Part shown: in pieces, positions 55,600-64,000 of the stretch
How positions within the stretch are numbered: position 1 is the stretch's first letter
Layout of the letters: the number at the start of each line of letters is the position of its first letter
Assembly: GCA_947579665.1 (NCBI GenBank)
Contig: OX388341.1
Location: 7,492,752-7,556,751 of the forward strand
Source: Sympetrum striolatum
Taxonomy: Eukaryota; Arthropoda; Insecta; Odonata; Libellulidae
DNA length: 64,000 bases
Direction: 5' to 3'
Notes under the pieces: generated by a model
Told to the model about the DNA's origin: nothing
The model's database searches: none
Seen by the model: only the letters and a program-made list of their open reading frames with translations
Translations under genes and position numbers: made by a program

Positions 55600-56458
55600 C
55601 CTGTGCTTGTGGGCGCTCTAACGTGAAAACTATTGGTGGTATCAATACCAAACTTCATATATAGTACTGTGGTGTGTGCTGTCAGAGTTGATTAGTTTTT
55701 GGAGTAAATCGATTGACCGGAAGTCGAGCTTCACTCATCATAGCTCATTTCCGGTTTTCAAAATATCTCCATAAATATGATATATAGGTATATTGTATAC
55801 CTTTTAAAAGTTTTAGATAATGTTATTCACTATAACTTTTGCATTTAACATATTTTTGTATCACCGGTTGATTAGGAGTTATTCGTGAAATACAGATAAA
55901 CCGGAAGTAGCTGATTATGTACTTTGTAGGCGCTCTAACATGAAAAATATTAGTCGGATCAACACCAAATTTCATATATAGTATTTTGATTTATGTCGTT
56001 TGAGTTGTTTAGTTTTTGGAGTATATCGGTTAAGCGAAAGTCGAGCTTCATTCATCAAAGCTCATTTCCGGTTTTCAAAATATCTCTATAAATATTATAT
56101 TTAGGTATAAACTATTAATTATACAAGTTTTAGAAAATATAATTTACTATACATTTTGTATGAACTATATTTTTGTATCACTGATTGTGTAGGAGTTATT
56201 TGTGAAATACTGAAGGAAGTTGCTGATTATGTACGTTGTGGGCGCTCTGGGAGCTGGGGCGAAAGGCCATTTCTTCGTTTTTCATCGAACATGTCCCGAA
56301 AAACATTATTTATAGTGTTTGTGACGTAAAAGATAATATGATATAAATTAAACACTCCTCTTCCAAGTTTAGATGGAATATAGAGTTCGAAATGTCGTAT
56401 ATAAATATTTGCATGTTATATACGGAGAAAGTCATGTGCTGGCCACATCAGATTTTTT
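55445..56458 (+). repeat. interspersed 'ACTTTCTCC' repeat, copy B
   Basis: It starts TTACTTTCTCCATATACGAA and ends GGAGAAAGTCATGTGCTGGC then CACATCAGATTTTTTTT. A TG microsatellite is at 55,567-55,598. Inside are two direct ~310 bp units (from ~55,607 and ~55,921), each beginning GGGCGCTCTAAC and including TTTTTGGAGTAAATCGATTG or a variant, CGGAAGTCGAGCTTCA and TTTCCGGTTTTCAAAATATC. Confidence 0.8.
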
Positions 56459-56469
56459 TTAATTAGTAT

Positions 56470-57485
56470 TATTAGAAGTGGTAGGTTGATTGCGTTTAAA
56501 TTGAAATATTGATTACATTTTCTAAAGCATGGTGAATATGGAATAAGAATTTATATTTATACTTATAAAGAAATATAACGAATGATAACCCTGATTCAGG
56601 AATGTTTTATGAAGAAATAACAGTTAAAGTACAAATGCGTAATGGAATTTAAATAACTTCAGAAGTGTAAATATTGCAACCTTGTGTCACTTGAGCTGAT
56701 GTTTGCGTTACTCAATTTATCCGAAAAGAAGTTTCAGACAGGAGTGAATGTTTTTATTCTGTAATTGGGTTCCTGTTATACTATCAGTCGATTGATTTCC
56801 ATCTGCCTTTTTGATAGAAAATGCGTCACCATTTTCCTTTTCTATTTGCTGTTATAGTATGAAAACTGCTAAGTGATGCCAAACAATTTCGGATACTGAT
56901 TATAGAACGGTACGAAAAGTGATAGTCATTCGTTTATTTTGTTGAATTTTTCAGCTTTCTGACTCAGGAAACTCATTATGAGGAAAATCCAATTGTAGAA
57001 ACGAATTAAATTATAATGACTGCAAAAACGTTTGGCATGTAATATTAATTTAAGTAGGGGGAAGGGAACAGATATTCATTCGTTAGATGGAAAGTCATTA
57101 TATTAATTTCCTACGAAAGAAAAAAGATTCTCCATGAGAATTATTACTGCATGGAGAGAATTACTCCCGATAACATACAACCGAATTTCTATATGAAAGA
57201 AATTGCTTTGCAATGCAAAAGGACTTGTACTCTCTCAGCGGGGGGGCGTAATGCCTGCCCTTCTATCCAGGCCGGTCAAACTGGAAGGTCGCTGAAGATG
57301 TGAATGTCGGAACTCTGTGTTCGCTGACAACGAATTTCAACTGCGGCTTCTTTAGAAGAACGCCTCCTGGAAATCGTTGAGATAAAATAAGAAATTCTTA
57401 ACCAATGAATATCTGCTCCACTCCTTTTCCTACTCCCTACTCCGTTCCCCTCACCTCTTCTTATATTTGAGCACAACACTTATAT
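56470..57485. other. no gene seen
   Basis: No exon or repeat recognised. A 67-codon minus frame at 57,276-57,479 has no known motif. Confidence 0.4.
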
Positions 57486-57488
57486 GTA

Positions 57489-58203
57489 CAGTAGTACCTC
57501 TTACTACGAGTGTTCCATACTACGAGCTGGCACTTGGCCGAAATATTGACTATTGAGACGAGCGAAATTTCTTACAACGAGCGTGCAAGTATAATCGTAT
57601 CCTGCTTGTTAGCGCTATCTAATGAGTTCGCGGACGAGCTACCAGGGATACCAAGGACCCGATGGTAAGCTAGAAACAAAATCCATTTTATAAGTTGCTT
57701 TCATTGGTCACTTTGGTAAACGAGCAAAAAAAAAGCGGGATGAGGAGCTCAATGCTGATAAGACCAAATCAAATTCTTCTTGGATCACCCTGCCGTCGCT
57801 CACTCAGAATCGCGTTTTGAAATCGTGGGAAAAGCTTTTATGAATTGTGTTATGGCGAATATTTGTGTTTTTTGCATTGTATTCTGTAACTTCTACATTA
57901 GCCATGGGACCTAAGAATCGTAGCGTACATTAGCCATGGGACCTAATCGTAGGTAACTGACGTATTAAAACCTTTCTATTTCATTGCTTTATCTTTTGTA
58001 ATGATTTATAATGTTATGTCATTAATTACTGTACTACATTGTGTTAATTATCAATAATTTTAGAAATTGAGGTGGGGTGGGTGGGGGCTGGAACGGATTA
58101 ATTGCATTTCAATTAAGTTAAATGGAGAAAATTGTTTCTTAAAACGAGCATTTTTTAATACGAGCTCACTTTTGGAACGGATTAAACTCGTAGTGTACCA
58201 CTG
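57489..58203. mobile_element. Tigger-like MITE, 715 bp
   Basis: Left end CAGTAGTACCTCTTACTACG and right end (complement CAGTGGTACACTACGAG) form terminal inverted repeats with TA on both sides. Subterminal motifs (TACTACGAGCTGG, TTACAACGAGCGTGC, AATACGAGCTCAC) repeat the ACGAGC core. No transposase is encoded. Confidence 0.75.
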
Positions 58204-58205
58204 TA

Positions 58206-58690
58206 ATGAGAGGATGCTCATCGAGAGTCAAAGAAATAGCTTACTTTTCTCTTATTCGTCCGAGTCTTGAATACTGCTGTGCGGTTTGGGACCCACACGA
58301 GGTAGGTTTAGTCTCAGATTTAGAGATGGTCCAGCGTAGAGTAGCCCGATTCGTTTGTGGGGATTTCAGGTTCGATGGCAGCGTTACGGCAATTATAGAT
58401 TCCCTCGGTTGGAATTCACTACAGATGAGAAGATATCGTCGGAAACTTTTGGAAAAGTTCATTCGTTCAGAATTTATAGACGAAGTAAGTGAAATATTAG
58501 TGCCAATAAGGAGCGAAGAGAGGCATCGACGAGGCGTTATAGGGAAGTAATCGCAAGGACGGATAATTACTTTTGGTCGTTTTTTTCCCAGGCTATTAGA
58601 GATGCTAATAGGGTGGAATGAATAATGGTTGTGTATTACACCCCCTGCTATACCCCCTGGCGGCTCGCGGGGTATATATCTAAATCTATG
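58206..58690 (+). pseudogene. CR1-like LINE 3' fragment
   Basis: The frame MRGCSSRVKEIAYFSLIRPS continues LEYCCAVWDPHEVGLVSDLE and VQRRVARFVCGDFRFDGSVT up to a frameshift near 58,520, then NYFWSFFPRAIRDANRVE in another frame. The 3' end is ACACCCCCTGCTATACCCCC, TGGCGGCTCGCGGGG and TATATATCTAAATCTATG. It begins one base beyond the Tigger MITE's TA, so the MITE's insertion or the LINE's truncation point coincide. Confidence 0.88.
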
Positions 58691-58794
58691 TAGATAATCA
58701 GTACACTCAGTACTCAGCACTCAAACACAATCAGTACAGTTGTAGTTCGTTGTACTTACTAAAGTCTAGATTATGTGCACTCATTGTATTGGCA

Positions 58795-59050
58795 AATAGA
58801 AGAGGTTATGGGATGGGTTAAGGGAAATAAAAAAATCATCGTTGTTATGGGAGACTGGAATGCGGCAGTTGGCTAAGGCAAAGATTGGGAAGGGTTCGGA
58901 CTTGGGAATAGAAACGACATAGGACAGAAATTGGCATACATTTGTAAAAGAAATAGTCTCTACATTATGCGACCCCAAATTCTACTTCGGTCGATCCGAT
59001 AATGAGCGTCAAATTAGAAAAATAGATGTCGTTTTAAAAATGAATTGTTT
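58795..59050 (+). pseudogene. LINE APE-type endonuclease fragment
   Basis: In one frame the plus strand reads KIIVVMGDWNAAVG-stop-GKDWEG, then GLGNRNDIGQKLAYICKRNS and LYIMRPQILLRS. MGDxNAxVG with a following RGxxLxxFCxxNxLxIxNT pattern is the D-N catalytic region of APE endonucleases in LINE proteins. The GDWNA motif retains the catalytic Asp and Asn. Stops and frameshifts downstream (around 59,000) destroy the frame. It likely comes from the same LINE type as 36,345-38,200, whose own endonuclease is missing. Confidence 0.7.
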
Positions 59051-59059
59051 CTGTGAACG

Positions 59060-59338
59060 ACGACGATATCAAAATAAGTTAGATAGTTTCACCTTTTATT
59101 GGCGAGGTTAGGCCTCTCTTCCATCCGACCCCATGTGTCGACATTACTCACACAAATGAAAACAAAAAGACAGAGCGTTGGGAAAAACATTTGCAACTGA
59201 ATGTTTGCAACGTAGATAATCGGGTTACGGGAAAACAGAGAAAGGAAAAACCTCAAAACACAGATTAATAACAATGCAGCGAATTACAAATATGAAATAT
59301 AAAGAATTTTATAAAAAATAACAATTATAAACTCCAAG
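59060..59338. other. no gene seen
   Basis: Short open frame on minus (61 codons) without motifs. Confidence 0.35.
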
Positions 59339-59340
59339 TG

Positions 59341-60231
59341 AAAAAATCTGATGTGGCCAGCACATGACTTGCTCCATATATAAGATGTAAATATTTATCT
59401 ATGACAGTATTTTCGAACTCTATATTCAATCTAAACTTGGAAGATGAGTGATTAATATATATAAATTATTATTATCTTTGACGCCAAAAACATTGTAAAT
59501 AATGTTTTTTGGGACATGTTTGATGAAAAACAATGAAATTATCCTTTCGCCCCAGCGCCCAGAGCGCCCACAACGTACATAATCAGCAACTTCCGGTTTA
59601 TCAGTATTTCACAAATAACTCCTACACAATCAGTGATAAAAAATATGTTTTATACAAAATTTATAGTAAATTCAATTTTCTAAAACTTTTTTGTATAATA
59701 GTTTATACCTAAATATAATATTTATGGAGATATTTCGAAAACCGGAAATGAGCTTTGAAAAATGATGCTCGACTTTCGGTGAACCGATTTACTTCAAAAA
59801 CTAATCAACTCTAACAACACCAATTAAAATACTATATATGAAATTTAGTGTCGATCCAACCAATAGTTTTTATGTTAGAGCGCCCACAAAATACATAACA
59901 GCTACTTCCGGTTTATCGGTATTTCACGAATAACTCCTAATCAACCGGTGATAAAAAAATATGTTAAATTCAAAAGTTATAGTAAATCACATTATCTAAA
60001 ACTTTTATAAGGTATACAATATACCTATATATCATATTTAGGGAGATATTTTGAAAACCGGAAATGAGCTTTGATGAATGATGCTCGACTTTCGGTTGAC
60101 CGATTTACTCCAAAAACTAATCAACTCTGACAGCACACACCACAGTACTATATATGAATTTTGGTATTGATACTACTAATAGTTTTTACGTTAGAGCGCC
60201 CACAAGCACACACACACATACAGACACACAC

Positions 60232-60274
<43 letters not shown>

Positions 60275-60410
60275 TACACACAGACATCATTCCGAAAATG
60301 GTTAAAACGTGTTCTAGGGACCCCAAAACATGTATTTCCGTTGAAATCTCGAAGTCGATTTTTTTCATGAAAACAATACTTTCTCTATACTTCGTATATG
60401 GAGAAAGTAA
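59341..60410 (-). repeat. interspersed 'ACTTTCTCC' repeat, copy C
   Basis: This is an inverted counterpart of copy B: it starts AAAAAATCTGATGTGGCCAG and ends CTTCGTATATGGAGAAAGTA. The two internal ~310 bp units are both present, and a CA microsatellite (60,205-60,275) corresponds to the TG tract of the other copies. Open frames across the CA tract (His/Thr-rich) are artefacts. Confidence 0.8.
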
Positions 60411-60419
60411 AAATAATAA

Positions 60420-61885
60420 CATCACTATGACAGATCCTATCTACTAATTAATAATCGTCATGGTAATAAAGGTCAGCCAGCGGCGTCCGTGAAAGTAGTG
60501 GTTCGAACGTTGGATGCACTCCGAAATGCGCCAAATGTAATGACATTTGATTATTTTATTTATTTAATGATGCAGTTTAAGCATATATTTAAATTTTGAA
60601 TGACCTGCTCAGAGAGTCAGATAACATGAAACAATTTCTTATTTATCACAAAGTTTGAGCCAAATCGAGTGACGCAACGGAAATCATCTTCAAGTCGAGC
60701 AATAAATAATATCTGATGTTTTAAAATCTTTCTTCGGTAAAAAAATTGTCGATATGATTGCTTCACCAAATTATGAATCGCGAGATTGTATTCATCGGAT
60801 TCTTTTATGTTGCCATGAGCCTCAATACTAACTCGGAAACACCTCATTTCTCCTGTGGAATGTTATCGAAGAACAGATGAAGACTTGAGGGGATACCTTT
60901 ATATTCCCCTTAAGGCTTTCATTTTTCAACTCTGATTTTTTAGAGCAGATGGCGACTCTTCTAAATGTACATAATCTTGTAATAATTTAAAATAATTAAA
61001 GACGACATTAATTGTTTTCAGTAAACCTATATTAGCTCGTATTGAGATGCGATAAACCCTTAAAAAGAAAGAATAGGGAATGAAATGAGTCCAAGTATTG
61101 GGACAGACAGAACCGAATAAAAGAAAACGTGTTTAGTAATAAGTACCTGAGATTGGGGAATGGAAAAGGCAGAAAAATACATATATTCTAAGCCAAAATT
61201 AAGGCGATATAGGCAATGAGTTGGTCATCGTTCTTGCTAAAGGAACATCAGAGAGTGCGCCGATTCTCCAGTACTGCATAAAGAGTGTCGCTTCGCCGTA
61301 ATCCCCTTGGGGAGGCTGCAATGGGGGGGGGAGGCTGCAATGGGGGGGGGCTGCAATGGGCGGATTTAAGGACCAAACAGAGCATCAAAGTGCTCACCCA
61401 AAATAATGCACGACGACGCATCTGAGGGAATTCTTGACAAAGGCCGCAATCGATTTCTCCATCCACACCTCAATGTCGAGAGGCCGTTATATCTAATCTA
61501 TTCAATGGCGGTTTTTAATAGAGAATTTTAATATTATCACGCGAGTAATTTGCTGCTAGCAAACTGTAAGCTTTCTGGGAATAAGTTTCTAATTAAAAAG
61601 TTTTTGAAATTTAACTCAGATATTCAAACATAATACAGACGTACGATCGGCCCACTTTCGATTTAGTTCAATGCTTATATTTACTGATACCACTTCCTTA
61701 ATCATCATATGTGTACGCATGCGCAAAATACAGTTGAGCGCAATATGTTACTTACTATAGTTTTTTGATCGATCGGCGTCGAACCAAGGACCATTATGAG
61801 CGATATTTTTGCTCCAGCCGTATCGTAATCGTCAAATCAAACTAAACGGAGAATTTTGGTAGATGTTCATTCGAAAAGTTGCTTA
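60420..61885. other. no gene; short G-run repeat
   Basis: A direct repeat of GGGGGGGGAGGCTGCAATGG or its variants lies at about 61,310-61,362. A B-box-like GCGTCGAACCAAGGACC complement near 61,768 hints at a small remnant of the composite repeat. No gene is recognised. Confidence 0.4.
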
Positions 61886-62507
61886 AACGTCGCACAGTGG
61901 TCGGAAATCGAAAAAAGCTGGCCAAAACTCAATTTTTCGACTTTTTTCCAGGATTTTTTTGTAGCTATATTATGATTGTACTTGCCGAGGGCTATCAAAT
62001 CCACTATGATTTGAATCTCTCAAGTTCATATTTTGGAATCGGCAAGCAGTCAAAGTTAGTAAAATAGAACAAGTGACAGCTAGCAATACTTTTTCTAGCT
62101 TCCATGCCTGAAATGTGCATCGCAATGAATACTCTTTTGAGCGATAATTTGGAATTTTAATTATATAAACATTTAATTCGAAGCTATAAGAATAACAGAA
62201 TACAATTTTAATGTTATAATAAAGTTTATTCAATCCCTAAATATGCATTCTAAGCTTATGTTGCAAAATACAATACATTTTCTGATTCAAAGTCCTAAAT
62301 CTTTTATATCGACGCTTCCCGACGTCGAGATATTAGCATAGGACGATGGTGTGATGTTTGTAAATGAAATTAAAGTGGGGAATTGCTGCGTTTTTTTGCG
62401 TTTTTGCGATTTGTAGCTACTTTTAGGTCGCGCGGCGAGACTCAGATCCACAGTGCCTTTCCTCCTAAACTGGTATGGCGTGAGAGAAATAGCGCCTATT
62501 TCTATTT

Positions 62508-62600
62508 TCAATTCATATAAGATGATAAATCATACAAGCAAGGGTACTTTTCTACTGCATTCACCACTTTTACATTGAAAATTTCAACTTCTGTCGGCAT
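62508..62600 (-). pseudogene. MADF-like N-terminal fragment inside the Transib
   Basis: From an ATG at 62,600 the minus strand reads MPTEVEIFNVKVVNAVEKYP then CLYDLSSYMN and a stop. The EKYPCLYDLS stretch is the conserved start of MADF domains (Myb/SANT-like DNA-binding), in which a helix ending in YPxLYD precedes a Trp-containing helix. The continuation is broken by stops. It could be a captured gene piece, an inserted element's regulator or a chance match; I cannot tell. Confidence 0.35.
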
Positions 62601-62961
62601 CTTCTTTCGGCGATGAGTTGAAAACACGAACACAGAGCCTCCGCACACGCTTTTCACTAGCCGACAGTTTAATCGGTAGCTTATTAAGTACGAAGACATA
62701 CGTGAGTGCGTACATTAACCAATTTAAAATCCAACGATTACAAAGTATGATGGGAAAGCCGATTTCCTTTCAATTAAAAAGACGGCCAACAATCTGGTTA
62801 ATCAGATATAATTACAATTGAATTACACTCAAGCAGTTTCATTGTAAATCATATAATTATTGAACATTGTTTCCATTCAGGGATTAAGGAGGAGTTGATT
62901 CTACGTGTTTGTGTTATTCTGAAATCGCTTTCAAGTGGCTACTCAATAAATTATTTGGAAT

Positions 62962-63360
62962 TTGAAAATTATTGGCAGTATCACCGCAAGACTTTATGTA
63001 CGGCTTTATAGTTGGTATTATATGCCACCAACCGTCCATAAGATTTTGGTTCATGGAGCAGCTATAGCAAAAGATGCTAAAATTCCAGTCGGTCAGCTTT
63101 CGGAAGAGTCTTTGGAGGCGAGGAATAAAGACGTTTGTCGATTCAGGGAGACACATTCCAGAATGGCAGCTAATGTTGACTTATTCCGAAGGCTTCTGTT
63201 AACATCCAACCCCATCATTTCCAGTGTACATGAACTTCCCAAAAAGAAAAGGTGAGAATAAGTTGGAGATTTACGTAGTCCTTTAATTCTGGATGATGCA
63301 GATAATGACTCCGAAGATGAGGAAGGTACTGAGTCGGAAGATGACTCTGATATGTCCATT
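62962..63360 (+). pseudogene. Transib transposase C-terminal domain
   Basis: The open frame (62,962-63,255) reads YVRLYSWYYMPPTVHKILVH, PVGQLSEESLEARNKDVCRF and LFRRLLLTSNPIISSVHELP, ending KKKR. The QLSEExxEARNK segment is equivalent to the RAG1 region around its third catalytic residue (a Glu within SEGNESGNK), so the catalytic Glu is kept. Two stops follow KKKR, after which the same frame resumes with the acidic tail DNDSEDEEGTESEDDSDMSI and a TAA at 63,360. The first two catalytic Asp regions were not found upstream, so the gene is N-terminally deleted. Confidence 0.75.
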
Positions 63361-64000
63361 TAATTTCTGTAAGTGGAAAAGATTAACTTCTCTGATTGTC
63401 TGTACAAATGTTTCTATGTTTCAATTAATTTTTTGAATATAAAATTGACCGTACTCATTGGAGCAATTTTCTTAGTTTATCGGTTATTTTACTATTCCTT
63501 GAGTGAAAATATCCGTATCTGGCGAAGATATGGCAAGGCATTCTCCAATATTTAACTAAGGTTAACAATACCCAAATGGGAATATTTTAGTTAAGTCTAC
63601 AGAGTTTATTGTTTACGGCTCACTTTTCCTTATATTTTCTCATGGCTTTCATCCGTGCAAAACGTAAAAATTGTTATTTATCGATTTTTATTACTCGCAA
63701 ATACTATTTACATGAATAAATGAAGTATTTTAATAACATAAATGAATTATAGTTCACAGACCTTTTAAGAATCGAGGAAGATGATTTTACTATTTCCACC
63801 ATTTTGTTTTAGAAGACCTCTGATTAGTTTACTTAAAAATATATATTATATTCGGATTTGGGACATAAAAATCTATGTCTGTTGAAACATTCGTGTTTCT
63901 ATCTTTCATAGTAACGGAGATATGAATTTTGGCCAGCTTTTTTCGTTTTCCACTGTGCGACGCATCGAGTTACCTATTCATTCCAATGGGGGGAATTTTG

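Larger units (their letters stand above)
61893..63957 (+). mobile_element. degenerate Transib DNA transposon
   Basis: Left end CACAGTGGTCGGAAATCG followed by AAAAAAGCTGGCCAAAA and right end (complement CACAGTGGAAAACG, AAAAAAGCTGGCCAAAA) form terminal inverted repeats of ~35 bp. The flanking pentamers are CGTCG and CGACG, consistent with a 5 bp target site with one change, or an extended inverted repeat. The interior encodes a Transib transposase C-terminus. Transib is the group from which RAG1 is thought to derive, and its ends begin CACWRTG; here they match the RSS heptamer CACAGTG exactly. Confidence 0.8.

Noticed and set aside
60154..60447. His/Thr-rich frames across a CA tract
   Set aside because: They are translations of a dinucleotide repeat inside a mobile repeat.

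Overview
This 64 kb window is AT-rich eukaryotic nuclear DNA, most likely from an arthropod. No bacterial operons, ribosome-binding sites, rRNA, functional tRNA genes or CRISPR arrays are visible. The organism is inferred only from transposon content: CR1-like and other LINEs, a Penelope-like element with a GIY-YIG domain, Tigger/pogo, hAT, Harbinger-like and Transib DNA transposons, tRNA-derived SINEs and palindromic MITEs. I cannot name a species. No complete host gene can be called. Most short open frames are chance or lie inside repeats, and open frames of 60-100 codons carry little weight at this base composition.

Layout. 0-3.4 kb: tandem tRNA-type SINE copies, an inverted SINE pair and featureless DNA. 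3.4-8.1 kb: two inverted copies of one GC-box/CCAAT-box promoter-like segment, each followed by a matching short exon with a GTAAGT donor and pointing away from each other; this is the best host-gene signal. 8.6-12.6 kb: a decayed Tigger transposase, then a ten-copy array of a ~251 bp unit whose repeats look like exon plus intron, bounded on both sides by Tigger-type termini. 13.1-20.8 kb: a ~1.15 kb composite repeat made of B-box-bearing monomers, a Tigger derivative, a G-rich minisatellite, a CR1 tail split by a Harbinger-like element, and a short hAT element with near-identical 8 bp target duplications. 22.0-24.1 kb: a 2.1 kb hAT element with a perfect 8 bp duplication. 24-32 kb: mostly unassigned DNA with a CR1 fragment, a broken unknown coding sequence and one copy of an interspersed repeat. 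32.3-38.2 kb: a minus-strand Penelope-like element, itself carrying an insertion, abutting a plus-strand LINE. 39.6-47.4 kb: LINE relics, a textbook SINE insertion, a candidate host exon at 44.8 kb, and the longest CR1 copy. 48-55.4 kb: SINEs, a foldback element and a 4 kb cluster of the composite repeat in alternating orientation. 55.4-61 kb: an oppositely oriented pair of a ~1 kb repeat around a Tigger MITE, a CR1 tail and a LINE endonuclease relic. 61.9-64.0 kb: a degenerate Transib whose ends begin with CACAGTG, the heptamer of V(D)J recombination signals, and which keeps a RAG1-like transposase C-terminus.

The transposon-encoded proteins are nearly all broken by stops, frameshifts or altered catalytic residues, so the locus reads as a graveyard of nested insertions. 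The items most worth checking are the exon-like array, the B-box composite repeat, the duplicated divergent promoter/exon pair and the Transib relic.
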